Source: DATBGO01 sp963695645
GTDB taxonomy: Bacteria; Actinomycetota; Actinomycetes; Streptosporangiales; Streptosporangiaceae
Direction of reading: 5' to 3'
Length of the DNA stretch: 64,000 nt
Assembly (NCBI GenBank): GCA_963695645.1
Contig: CAVOHC010000001.1
Location: 1 to 64,000 of the forward strand
Shown here: positions 33,748 to 42,256 of the stretch, piece after piece
Layout: each line of letters starts with the position of its first letter
Position numbering within the stretch: the first letter of the stretch is position 1
Notes under the pieces: generated by a model
What the model saw: the letters and a program-made list of their open reading frames with translations, nothing else
The model's database searches: none
Told to the model about the DNA's origin: nothing
Translations under genes and position numbers: made by a program

Positions 33748-34797
33748 TCACTGCTTCTCCGGGTCCCCCGTGGTGGTGAACTTGTCGTAGTAGATCCGCT
33801 TCTCCTCCACCCCCAGCGTGCTCAGCAGCGGCATGGCCGCTTCGACCATCGGCGGCGGGCCGCAGATGTAGGCATGCGTTCCCTTCAGCTCGCTCTCGTG
33901 CCGCTGCACCACGTCCGTGATCAGGCCGACCTCGCCATCCCAGCCGTCGTCGGCGGCCGGCTCGGACAGCGCGGGGACGTACCTGAAGCCGGGCAGCCTC
34001 GATTCCAGTTCCCGCAGTTCGGCGTCGAAGCACAGGTCCTTGCGGGTGCGCGCGCCGTAGTAGTAGGTGGCCTTGCGTTCGATGCCCTTGTCGACCATCG
34101 ACCGCAGCAGCGACAGGATGGGCGCCATCCCGGCCCCGCCGCCGACGAAGATAAGGTCACTTTCGTAGCCCTCGCGGAGGGTGAAGACGCCGAACGGCCC
34201 GGTGAGGTCAAGCCGGTCGCCGACCTGGAGCCGGTCGGCCAGGAAGCCGGAAAACAGCCCGTCCGGGTAGACCTTGATGACGAACTCCAGCTGGCCGCTC
34301 TGGCTGCTTGAGATGTTGGCCATGGAGAATGACCGCACCTCGTCGGTGCCGGGGATCGCGAGGTCCACGTACTGGCCGGGGAAGAACCGCACCTCGGTGG
34401 GTTCCACCAGCTTCAGTACCAGGTGCCGCATGTCATGCGTCACCGGGTCGTTGGAGACCACCTCGGCCACCGCCTGCTGGATCGGCAGCCCCGAGCGGAT
34501 CATGTCCTCGTCGTAGTTGAGCAGCTCGATCGTGACGTCCTCGTAGGCGTGCGCCCGGCACAGCAGCGTGAAGCCCTCCTCGCGCTCGTAGTCAGGGAGC
34601 GCGAAGGTGGAGTACTTGTCCAGCTCGATGTCCTCGCCGTCGAGGACGAATGACTTGCAGGACGAGCACTGGCCTTCCTTGCAGCCGTGCATGAGCATGA
34701 TGCCCTGCTCGGCCGCGGCCCGCAGGATCGTCTGGTTCTCATCGACCTCGATCTCGATGCCGACCGGCTCGAATCGCACCACATGCTTGTCGGACAT
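33748..34797 (-). CDS. mimB: Di-iron monooxygenase reductase (MimB-like), 2Fe-2S/FAD
   Basis: A 349-residue NADH:hydroxylase reductase. The N-terminal plant-type ferredoxin domain has cluster cysteines C39, C44, C47 and C80; the FAD domain shows RSFSMAN near residue 156; the NAD domain has GGGAGMAP and ends CGPPPM. It passes electrons from NADH to the di-iron hydroxylase. It follows mimA by 118 bp, which include a strong hairpin, and precedes mimC by 81 bp. Confidence 0.95.
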   Translation of the reverse strand: MSDKHVVRFEPVGIEIEVDENQTILRAAAEQGIMLMHGCKEGQCSSCKSFVLDGEDIELDKYSTFALPDYEREEGFTLLCRAHAYEDVTIELLNYDEDMIRSGLPIQQAVAEVVSNDPVTHDMRHLVLKLVEPTEVRFFPGQYVDLAIPGTDEVRSFSMANISSSQSGQLEFVIKVYPDGLFSGFLADRLQVGDRLDLTGPFGVFTLREGYESDLIFVGGGAGMAPILSLLRSMVDKGIERKATYYYGARTRKDLCFDAELRELESRLPGFRYVPALSEPAADDGWDGEVGLITDVVQRHESELKGTHAYICGPPPMVEAAMPLLSTLGVEEKRIYYDKFTTTGDPEKQ

Positions 34798-34835
34798 GGC
34801 TCCCTCGCGGATGGCGCACTGGGGCGGGACCGGGC

Positions 34836-34865
34836 GGAGGGCGCAAGCAGGGCCTGGCGCCCTCC
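34836..34865. promoter_or_regulatory. Intercistronic stem-loop between mimA and mimB
   Basis: Perfect inverted repeat GGAGGGCGC / GCGCCCTCC (9-bp arms, 12-nt loop) in the only sizeable gap among the four monooxygenase genes. It may act as an RNA stability or attenuation element that makes the hydroxylase alpha subunit more abundant than the reductase; inferred from position. Confidence 0.55.
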
Positions 34866-34915
34866 GTCCTGGCTAATGCCAATCGACGCCGGCCTACCTG
34901 GCGGCCGGCTGCCGC

Positions 34916-36571
34916 TCACCCGCCCGCTGGCGCCGGGCGCCCCGCCGGGCCGCCGCGGATGTAGTTGGCGTGGAACGCCTCCCGCTCGGCCGCCGTCATC
35001 TCGTTGAGCAGCACGTTCGGGCTCTGCACCGGTCCCATCCGGCGCAGGTGGTCCAGCGTCCACAGCTTCTTCGGGTCGTCCAGGTCCAGGTGCGGCTGCG
35101 CGACCATCGTCTTGCCGTCGTCACGCACGTAACCCATGTCGGAGACCACGTCGGCCCAGTTCCAGCCGTGGTACAGGGTCTCCCACTCCCGGTGCCCGAT
35201 CAGCTGGCCCATGTTCGGCGTCGACCGGCCCTGGTAGCTGGGCCGGAAGGCCGTCGTGTCCGTCCAGCGGCATTCCTCGTGGCAGTAGGTCCGCCACTGC
35301 CCGTCAACCTCAGCCATCACCATGTCCTCGCGGACCAGGCACGGCACCATGCAGGTCCAGCAGCGGTGCGGGTACTGGTAGTCGACGTCCTCGGCCACGA
35401 TCGGGTGATGCCCGTTCGGCCGGGACAGCCGGTTGTAGTTCTCCCACCACTTGCCGTACCTGTCATACCAGCCCGGGTACTTGTGCTCGAACCACTCGAA
35501 GTCCTTGTCGGTCATCGGGTCGATCCGCCAGTAGTTCGCCAGCCAGCCGGTGGCGAAGAACTGGGCCACCTCGTGCACGTAGCCCTTGTTCCAGATCTGG
35601 TTCCAGGCCTCCTCGATGAGGTCGTGCGGGATGACCAGACCGTACTTCTCGAGCGGCACGAGGTAGCTGCGGTAGTAGTCGTCGTAGATCCACCGCCGCC
35701 ACATCTCCGCGTACGACTCCCGGTCCTTGCGGCGGTCCTTGGTGCCGTACTCGATGAACGTGCCGATGGCCGCGTCTACCACCCGGTGGTTGTTCCACCA
35801 CGCGTAGCGCAGGTCGCGCTGCAGCAGCTGGTGGTTGCTCTCGTCAGCCAGCGCCATCAGCAGCGTGGCGTAGCCGTTGCTGATGTGCCTGGACTCATCG
35901 GACTGCACCGAGTGGAACACCGTCGGCAGCAGGTAGTCGCCGTTGGCGGCGGCCTCGGCCGGCATGGCGACGAACAGCGTGTTGGTGAACGCCGTCTCGG
36001 CCACGATCGTCAGGTAGATGCTCGCCGCGGTGATGGCGTCGCCGGTGATGAAGCCCTCGGCGAACTGCCTGCCGATGGTGCCGCAGTAGTCGTTCTGGAA
36101 GTTGCGCAGGCTCGAGTTGAAGCCGGCCGGGTCGATGTAGTTGTTCATGTACAGGCGCTTCAGGTTCTGCTGGATCGTCGAGTGCCTGACCTCGTCGATC
36201 ATCTGGATCGCCTGGCCGTTGTGCAGCTCCGGGTTGGGCACCGTGCGGAACAGCAGCGGCATCGCCCGCGCCGCGGAGATCTCCGGCAGCGGGATGATGG
36301 ACAGGAACAGCTTCTGCCATTCCAGCCAGCGTTCCTGCACCTGGCGGAACATGTTGCCGCGGATGGCGCCGTCGGAGGCGCCGTAGACCCGGTGGTCCTT
36401 CTCTTCCTGCATCGGGAAGTACGACCGCAGCACCTGCTTGAGCGGGTCCTTCTTGGCCGCCTTGCGGAACGTGTAGTCGGTTCCGTACTGCGAAACCGGC
36501 TCGTGGTACAGCGGTTCCCAGGCCAGTTCTTGGATCTTCTGGTGGGCCTTAGCGACGCTCTGGCGACTCAT
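34916..36571 (-). CDS. mimA: Di-iron monooxygenase hydroxylase alpha (large) subunit (MimA/PrmA-like)
   Basis: A 551-residue catalytic subunit of a soluble di-iron monooxygenase. All six iron ligands are visible: E115 (PELHNG), E127/H130 (DEVRH), E192 (VAETAFTN) and E226/H229 (SDESRH), aligning with E114, E144/H147, E209 and E243/H246 of methane monooxygenase. Overall features (about 550 residues, single operon A-B-C-D order, GroEL and amidohydrolase) match the propane/phenol/acetone-oxidising MimA and PrmA enzymes. A CxxC pair HRCWTCMVPC and CHEEC occurs near residues 395-430. First gene of the operon; operator-like palindrome 165 bp upstream. Confidence 0.95.
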   Translation of the reverse strand: MSRQSVAKAHQKIQELAWEPLYHEPVSQYGTDYTFRKAAKKDPLKQVLRSYFPMQEEKDHRVYGASDGAIRGNMFRQVQERWLEWQKLFLSIIPLPEISAARAMPLLFRTVPNPELHNGQAIQMIDEVRHSTIQQNLKRLYMNNYIDPAGFNSSLRNFQNDYCGTIGRQFAEGFITGDAITAASIYLTIVAETAFTNTLFVAMPAEAAANGDYLLPTVFHSVQSDESRHISNGYATLLMALADESNHQLLQRDLRYAWWNNHRVVDAAIGTFIEYGTKDRRKDRESYAEMWRRWIYDDYYRSYLVPLEKYGLVIPHDLIEEAWNQIWNKGYVHEVAQFFATGWLANYWRIDPMTDKDFEWFEHKYPGWYDRYGKWWENYNRLSRPNGHHPIVAEDVDYQYPHRCWTCMVPCLVREDMVMAEVDGQWRTYCHEECRWTDTTAFRPSYQGRSTPNMGQLIGHREWETLYHGWNWADVVSDMGYVRDDGKTMVAQPHLDLDDPKKLWTLDHLRRMGPVQSPNVLLNEMTAAEREAFHANYIRGGPAGRPAPAGG

Positions 36572-36734
36572 CCCTCACCTCTCGCCCTTCCCTCGTGTCG
36601 GCTGCGACGCCGTGCCTGCAGCCATGATCGTTCTCCTGGCACCTACCTGGGCGCCGCGCCGTCAGGCGGCGCCGCGACGGCCGGTGCGCAACGTCCCATG
36701 TGCCGAATCACAACCCGGCACGCGAGCTGATGGG

Positions 36735-36749
36735 TTCTCAACATGAGAC
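36735..36749. promoter_or_regulatory. Probable MimR operator, copy 1 (upstream of mimA)
   Basis: TTCTCA-ACA-TGAGAC, an inverted repeat with 5-bp perfect arms (TCTCA/TGAGA) and one outer mismatch, about 165 bp before the mimA start. Its core matches the copy at 37123-37137, differing only at the first base. Position and symmetry suggest a binding site for the divergently encoded Fis-type regulator. Confidence 0.6.
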
Positions 36750-36772
36750 AGCGGAGATCCAGCAGCCGCCGG

Positions 36773-37021
36773 TCAGGGCTCACCGAACATGGCGGCACGG
36801 ATCTCCGCGAGCTGGTCGCGGACATCCCGCGATACCTGCATATTTCCCTCGGCGGCCGGCTCGATCCCCAGGGCGCGCAGGAGCGCCGCGGCCGGGGCGC
36901 CCGGGTCGCCGGAGTCCCCGAGCGTTGGCCGGAGGCCCTCGCTAGCCAGGTGGTGGAACACCAGATGAACGATGCTCCAGGGGTTGTAGGTGTCGGCCGG
37001 CGTCTCATCCGGTCGGTACAT
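36773..37021 (-). CDS. Small conserved protein upstream of the monooxygenase operon
   Basis: An 82-residue acidic protein (MYRPDETPADTYNPWSIVHL ... LAEIRAAMFGEP) with helical character and a His-rich VHLVFHHLASEG stretch. ATG 37021 has a clear GAGGAG nine bases upstream. It sits between the regulator and mimA, codirectional with mimA and 201 bp before it, so it may be the first gene of the operon. No domain is recognised; a small accessory or regulatory protein is possible. Confidence 0.65.
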   Translation of the reverse strand: MYRPDETPADTYNPWSIVHLVFHHLASEGLRPTLGDSGDPGAPAAALLRALGIEPAAEGNMQVSRDVRDQLAEIRAAMFGEP

Positions 37022-37122
37022 CGGGCAGCTCCTCGGACTGATCGATACGAGCGCCTGAGCCCCGGGCAGGTCCCGCAGCCGGCGACCTAACGGCATCACA
37101 TGGCGCTGAATCGGATCCGACG

Positions 37123-37137
37123 GTCTCAACATGAGAC
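37123..37137. promoter_or_regulatory. Probable MimR operator, copy 2
   Basis: Perfect 15-bp palindrome GTCTCA-ACA-TGAGAC in the divergent promoter region between the small ORF (starts 37021) and the regulator gene (starts 37246). Nearly the same sequence recurs at 36735-36749 upstream of mimA. Confidence 0.68.
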
Positions 37138-37245
37138 ATATGAGGAGCTGCTGGTATTTACTCTAGAGATCACGACGCAGACCTCTACTGCCATCCGGGT
37201 CCGGCCAGCCCGCGGTCAGTAATGGCAGGTAGGGGGGGAGGCGGC

Positions 37246-39057
37246 ATGTCGCGCGGCGCCATCGTCCGACCGGACGTGACAGACGACACTGCTCTGGCGC
37301 GAGCCAGGGAGCGGTTCCTGACTGCGGAGCCCATCGAGCCGGACCATGTGCGTGACACGATCCTGGCGTCCTGGTGGCGCTCGCGGCGCTCGAACGTTGC
37401 CGCCGACCGCATCGACCTGTCTTACGTGCGCGATCCCGATCTCGACACGCCGCTGATCCGCAGCGCCGCGCCGGTGCTGAGCAGCCTGCGCGAGAATCTG
37501 GAGGGCCAGCCGATCAGCGTCATCCTCACCGACCCGTCCGGGGTGGTGCTCAGCAGGCTGACGGCGGACCACGATCTTGAGCGGTATCTCGACAGGGTCC
37601 AGCTAGCGCCGGGCTTCAGCTACGCCGAGGAGTTTGTCGGTACCAACGGAATCGGCACCGCCCTGGAGGGCGGGCAGCCGGCCCATGTTTTCGGTCATGA
37701 GCACTACGCCGAGCACCTGGAGACCCTTGCCTGCGCCGGGGTGCCTATCCGCCATCCGACCTCCGGCAAGACCATCGGCGTGGTGGACCTGACTTGCTGG
37801 CGCAAGGACGCCGACGCCCTGCTGATCGCGCTGGCCAAGACTGCCGCCGACCAGATCACCCAGTCGGTGCTGGCCAGCGCCGGCGCGCCGGAATACGAAC
37901 TGCTTGAGGAGTACCTGCGGGCCTGCAGGCGGACGGCCGGGATCGTCCTGGCGCTCAATAGCGACACCGTGATGATGAACGATTACGCCAGGCACGTGCT
38001 CGATCCAGGCGACCAGGTCGCGCTGCTCGGGTACGCGGGCGACGCGCTGGCCGCCGACCACCTTGGCGCGGTCGACGTCGAGTTGCCCACCGGGGCCAAG
38101 GCGCGGATGTACTGCCGCCCGCTGCGCGGGAATGGCCAGCGCAAGATCGTCGGCGGCGTGGTGCATGTGCGGATGACCGAACTGGTCAACAAGCGGGCCC
38201 CGGAGGCCGGATCGCAGGCCAGGAAAGTCCTGCCCGGCCTGGTCGGCTCTGGTCCGCTCTGGCTGCGCGGCTGCCATCAGGTGGACGCGGCCTATGCCTG
38301 CGCCGAGTGGCTCGCCCTCGAGGGCGAGCCAGGATCCGGCAAGCTGGCGCTGCTGCGGGCAGTGCACCGGAGCCGCAATCCGGCCGCCGCGTTCCACGTG
38401 CTCGACGCGGCCGATGCCGGCGAGCCTGACTGGCTGCTGAAGGCACGCGGCGAACTGTCCGACGGGCAGGGGAGCCTGGTCATCCGGCACGTCGACAAGC
38501 TCAGCGCCCGGCGGCTGCACGCGTTGCGGACAGCCCTGGAGCAGGCCGTGGCCGCGGACCGGCGCAAGGAGCTCTGGGTCGCCGTCACTCTCAGCCAGAG
38601 CCCGCCCACCGGCGACCTGGCGGGCCTGCTGCAGTTCTTCCCGCGCACCGTGGAGCTGCCGCCGCTCCGTCACCACATCGAGGACCTGCACGAACTCGTG
38701 CCGTTCTTCCTGGCGAAGCTGCATCATAACGGTCCGCTGGTCTGCTCGTCCGAGGCGATGCAACTGCTGCTGAGGTCCAGCTGGCCTGGCAACATCGAGC
38801 AGTTCTGGCAGGTGATCAAGCGTGTCGTGCACCGCCGCCGCGCCGGGACCATCCAGCCGGCCGACCTGCCGCCCGAATGCTGGACGGTGAGCCGCAGGCT
38901 GCTCAGCCCGCTGGAGTCGATGGAACGCGATGCGATCGTGCAGAGCCTGCTGGACCATGACGGCAACAAGGTCAGGGCCGCCGAGTCGCTGGGAATGTCC
39001 CGCGCCACGATCTACCGCAAGATCCACGAGTACGGGGTCGTCGCCCCGTCCGGCTGA
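37246..39057 (+). CDS. mimR: GAF/AAA+/Fis transcriptional activator (MimR-like)
   Basis: A 603-residue regulator: N-terminal GAF sensor domain (about residues 50-200; SYAEEFVGTNGIGTALEGGQ is typical of AcoR-type sensors), a degenerate AAA+ domain with Walker-like EGEPGSGK, and a C-terminal Fis HTH (NKVRAAESLGMSRATIYRKI). The GAFTGA loop needed to engage sigma-54 is absent, in line with actinobacteria lacking sigma-54. MimR of Mycobacterium activates mimABCD. ATG 37246 is chosen for its GGGGGGAGG upstream; an ATG at 37222 is possible. Confidence 0.9.
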   Translation: MSRGAIVRPDVTDDTALARARERFLTAEPIEPDHVRDTILASWWRSRRSNVAADRIDLSYVRDPDLDTPLIRSAAPVLSSLRENLEGQPISVILTDPSGVVLSRLTADHDLERYLDRVQLAPGFSYAEEFVGTNGIGTALEGGQPAHVFGHEHYAEHLETLACAGVPIRHPTSGKTIGVVDLTCWRKDADALLIALAKTAADQITQSVLASAGAPEYELLEEYLRACRRTAGIVLALNSDTVMMNDYARHVLDPGDQVALLGYAGDALAADHLGAVDVELPTGAKARMYCRPLRGNGQRKIVGGVVHVRMTELVNKRAPEAGSQARKVLPGLVGSGPLWLRGCHQVDAAYACAEWLALEGEPGSGKLALLRAVHRSRNPAAAFHVLDAADAGEPDWLLKARGELSDGQGSLVIRHVDKLSARRLHALRTALEQAVAADRRKELWVAVTLSQSPPTGDLAGLLQFFPRTVELPPLRHHIEDLHELVPFFLAKLHHNGPLVCSSEAMQLLLRSSWPGNIEQFWQVIKRVVHRRRAGTIQPADLPPECWTVSRRLLSPLESMERDAIVQSLLDHDGNKVRAAESLGMSRATIYRKIHEYGVVAPSG

Positions 39058-39275
39058 CCGTCCGGTAGGGCCACGATGGCGCTCGCGCTAGGAGGCAAAG
39101 GTCCCTGCTGATCGGGAAGTAAGCCGGTTCCTGCGCGCCGTCGCGCCGAACAGGCTGAAGCTAGCCGGCAGTGGATGGCCAGCGACGGCTGCTCCGTTCC
39201 GGCAGCACGGCGACCGCCACCTGGATGGGATCGCGGCATCCGCAAGCCCGTGGACAAGAGAAGTGGAGCGACGCT

Positions 39276-40790
39276 ATGAATTTCAATCTCGCGGTCATCC
39301 TGACCGAGACGGCGGCCTCGTCGCCGGATAAGGCGGCAGCTCTCTACGATGGCGGCCAGCTGACCTACGGTGAGCTTGACGAACTGTCGGACCGGCTGGC
39401 AGTCGCCCTGGAGGCGGCCGGCATCGAGCCGGGAGACCCGGTGGCCATGCAGCTACCGAACATCCCGCAGTTCCTGATCGCCTACTTCGGGATCCTGAAG
39501 GCCGGCGCCGTGGTGGTGCCGCTGAACCCGCTGCTCAAGGCGCCTGAGATGGCATTCCACCTGGGCGACAGCGGGGCGAAGATCCTCATCACCTGGGAGG
39601 GCGTGCTCGGCGACGCCGGCAAGGGCGCCGAAGCTGCCGGGCTGACCCGGATCTACGCCGTCGGCCACGCCGAGGACGCCCCAGGCGCGGAGCCGTTCGA
39701 GCGGCTGCTCGCTGTCGCGGACGGACCCCGGCTCGCCCCGCGGACGCTGACCGACACCGCGGTCATTATCTACACGTCGGGTACGACCGGCCGCCCGAAG
39801 GGCGCCGAGCTGACGCATGTGCAGCTGTACATGAACGCCGACATCCCCGGCCGCCTGTTCGGCGTGCAGTCCGATGACATCGTCCTCACCGTGCTGCCGC
39901 TGTTCCACGTGTACGGCCTGTCCAGCGTCATGAACCTATGCGTGCGGTTCGGCGGCACGATGTCGCTGATCCCGCGCTTCGACCCGGCCGTCGTGCTGGC
40001 CGCTATCGAGCGTGACCGGGCCACCGTCTTCGATGGCGTGCCGGCCATGTTCATCGCCCTGCTGTCCTACCCCGAGCTTGGCAACTACGACGTCTCCTCG
40101 CTCCGGATCGCGATCTCCGGCGGCGCCTCGATACCCGGGCCGGTGCTTGATGGCTTCGAGAAGCGCTTCGGCGTGCTGATCCTGGAGGGCTACGGGCTCA
40201 CCGAGACCGCGTCTACCACGACCTTCAACATCAGCGTCGAAGAGCGCCGGGTCTACAGCGTGGGCAAGCCCATCTGGGGCACCCAGACCCAGATCTGGGA
40301 CGACAAGGGCAGCGCGCTGCCGGCGGGCAAGGACCACGTGGGCGAGGTCGTCACCCGCGGCCTGCACGTGATGAAGGGCTACCTGAACAACCCGGAGGCC
40401 ACCGACGCCGTGTTCAGCGGCGGCTGGTTCCACACCGGTGACCTCGGCTACTTCGACGAGGACGGGTTCTTGTTCATCGTCGGCCGGAGCAAGGAGCTCA
40501 TCATCCGCGGCGGCTACAACGTCTACCCGGCCGAGCTCGAGGATGTGCTGCACGCGCATCCGGCGATCCTCGAAGCCGCCGTCGTCGGCATCCCTGATGA
40601 CCGGCTCGGCGAGGAGGTCAAGGCGGTCGTCGTGCTGCGGCCCGGCGCCTCGCTGACCGCCCCGGAGCTGATCGAGTACTGCAAGGAGCGCATCGCCGCC
40701 TACAAGTACCCACGGGTGATCGAGTTCCGCGGGGCGCTGCCGAGGAACACCCTCGGCAAGATCCTCAAGGGCGAGCTGACCCAGAACTGA
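39276..40790 (+). CDS. Acyl-CoA synthetase (AMP-forming)
   Basis: A 504-residue ANL-superfamily ligase that activates a carboxylic acid with ATP and CoA. The P-loop YTSGTTGRPKG is at about residues 166-176, GYGLTETAS near 305, HTGDLG near 385, RSKELIIRGG near 400 and the catalytic lysine in LPRNTLGKILK. It lies directly downstream of mimR and may feed the oxidised product into central metabolism, or be a fatty-acid CoA ligase unrelated to the cluster. ATG 39276 has GTGGAG upstream. Confidence 0.9.
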   Translation: MNFNLAVILTETAASSPDKAAALYDGGQLTYGELDELSDRLAVALEAAGIEPGDPVAMQLPNIPQFLIAYFGILKAGAVVVPLNPLLKAPEMAFHLGDSGAKILITWEGVLGDAGKGAEAAGLTRIYAVGHAEDAPGAEPFERLLAVADGPRLAPRTLTDTAVIIYTSGTTGRPKGAELTHVQLYMNADIPGRLFGVQSDDIVLTVLPLFHVYGLSSVMNLCVRFGGTMSLIPRFDPAVVLAAIERDRATVFDGVPAMFIALLSYPELGNYDVSSLRIAISGGASIPGPVLDGFEKRFGVLILEGYGLTETASTTTFNISVEERRVYSVGKPIWGTQTQIWDDKGSALPAGKDHVGEVVTRGLHVMKGYLNNPEATDAVFSGGWFHTGDLGYFDEDGFLFIVGRSKELIIRGGYNVYPAELEDVLHAHPAILEAAVVGIPDDRLGEEVKAVVVLRPGASLTAPELIEYCKERIAAYKYPRVIEFRGALPRNTLGKILKGELTQN

Positions 40791-40826
40791 CGGCGGTGGC
40801 CAGGCCGGCAGGCCGCCGGATGAGTC

Positions 40827-40862
40827 TGGCCGTTCGCCCGGCCGCAACCGGGTGAACGGCCA
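40827..40862. terminator. Bidirectional terminator
   Basis: Inverted repeat TGGCCGTTCGCCCGG / CCGGGTGAACGGCCA (15-bp arms with one mismatch, 6-nt loop) between the convergent acyl-CoA synthetase and WS/DGAT genes. Confidence 0.75.
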
Positions 40863-40870
40863 GCTGCGAT

Positions 40871-42256
40871 TCAGCGCCCGGCGGCCGCCAGGAGTTCGGC
40901 GACGCCGTTCTCGATGCCGCGGGCCAGTACGACGAGGTCCGGGTTCGTGTCGTAGTCGCCGGTGATCCCGAAGGCGACGTTGTCGCAGTAACTGACGATC
41001 GACACGCCGGTGCGCAGCGTCGTGGCGATGGGAACGTAGGGGATCATCTCAATCATCCTGCGGCCCATCCCGTAGAGCGGCTGGCGGGGGCCGGGCACGT
41101 TAGTCGTGACCGTGACGATCTCGCTCTGCGGGAACCGGGAGGCGAGCCTGACTGCCAGTGAGGCCACCGGGAAGAACGTAAAGCGGCCCAGCGACACCAG
41201 GGTCTCGCCGGCCGGTGCCTCCTTGCTCGCCTTCAAGGCCGCAAGCTGCTGCGTGATGGCGGCGAGCCGTTCAGCCGGGTCGGCGATGTGGACGGGGAGT
41301 TCAGCCAGCAGCGCCGACACGCGGTTCTCGTAGCTGGTCACTTCACCGCCGACCCGGACGGAGACGGGAACCATCGACGGAACCGTGTGCCGTCCCGGCT
41401 GCTCGCCGCGGGCCAGCAGGAGGGCACGGAAGCCGCTGGTAATCGCGGCCAGGACGACATCGTTCACGGTGCCGCCGAGTCCCTCCTTGATCGTCTTGAT
41501 GTCGTCCAGTGACGCGCGGGCCAGGGCGTACCGCCGTTGCTGGCCGATCGGGCCGCTCAGTGAGGACCCGGTCGCCGGCCGCGCGGTAGCGGCCAGCTTC
41601 GCCACGGCCTGTGCCACGTCGGCTGCTTGCCGGACGACATGGCCGGGCCGGGCCAGCGCAGACCGCAGGGCGGCGGCCTCCCGTACCGGAAGCAGGACGG
41701 CGTCCAGTGCCGCCCGGGCAGCCAGCTCGAAGCCAGACGGCTCCGCTGGCACGATCCTGTCGTCGACGACAGGCGGCGAGGGCTCGGGAGTGAAATCGAA
41801 GAACAGCCGGTACATGTCGGTACCTGACACCCCGTCGACCATGCAGTGATGCACCTTGGAGATCAGCGCCCAGCGGTCCTGGGCGAGCCCCCTGACAAGC
41901 CAGCCTTCCCACAACGGGTAATCGCGGTCGAGCCGCTGGGCCATCACCCGTGCCATTAAGGCGGCGAGTTCGGAGTCTCTGCCAGGGGGAGGCACGGCGG
42001 TCTCCCTGACGTGGTAGCGCAGGTCGAAGTCCGCATCCTCCACCCAGACCGGCGGTCCGAGACGGAACGGCACCGTGCGGAGCTTCTGCCGGTGGCGGGG
42101 CGCCAGCGGCAGCCGGCCAGCGGTGAAAGCCAGGAAATCTTCATAGGAAGGCGCCGGGCCCTCGAAGATGGCGATCATCGCGATCGCCATCGACGCGTGC
42201 CTGTCCTCGTCCTCCACATCGATAAACGAGGCGTCCAGCGGGTTCAACTGATCCAT
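40871..42256 (-). CDS. Wax ester synthase / diacylglycerol acyltransferase (WS/DGAT)
   Basis: A 461-residue WS/DGAT-family acyltransferase that makes triacylglycerol or wax esters from acyl-CoA, typical of lipid-storing actinobacteria. The catalytic HHxxxDG motif reads HHCMVDG at about residues 134-140; the second family block is GTVNDVVLAAI; the C-terminus contains TTNVPGP. ATG 42256 has GAGAGGG upstream. It is convergent with the acyl-CoA synthetase, which could supply its acyl-CoA. Confidence 0.9.
   Translation of the reverse strand: MDQLNPLDASFIDVEDEDRHASMAIAMIAIFEGPAPSYEDFLAFTAGRLPLAPRHRQKLRTVPFRLGPPVWVEDADFDLRYHVRETAVPPPGRDSELAALMARVMAQRLDRDYPLWEGWLVRGLAQDRWALISKVHHCMVDGVSGTDMYRLFFDFTPEPSPPVVDDRIVPAEPSGFELAARAALDAVLLPVREAAALRSALARPGHVVRQAADVAQAVAKLAATARPATGSSLSGPIGQQRRYALARASLDDIKTIKEGLGGTVNDVVLAAITSGFRALLLARGEQPGRHTVPSMVPVSVRVGGEVTSYENRVSALLAELPVHIADPAERLAAITQQLAALKASKEAPAGETLVSLGRFTFFPVASLAVRLASRFPQSEIVTVTTNVPGPRQPLYGMGRRMIEMIPYVPIATTLRTGVSIVSYCDNVAFGITGDYDTNPDLVVLARGIENGVAELLAAAGR

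Noticed and set aside
34970..36730. Long plus-strand open frame (about 586 codons) over mimA
   Set aside because: Antisense shadow of the hydroxylase gene; Val/Leu/Arg-rich and without any domain.
37123..37137. Sigma-54 promoter upstream of mimR or mimA
   Set aside because: No -24/-12 element was seen and the activator lacks the GAFTGA loop.
37603..39027. Long minus-strand open frame over mimR
   Set aside because: Antisense shadow in high-GC DNA; the plus strand encodes a complete regulator.
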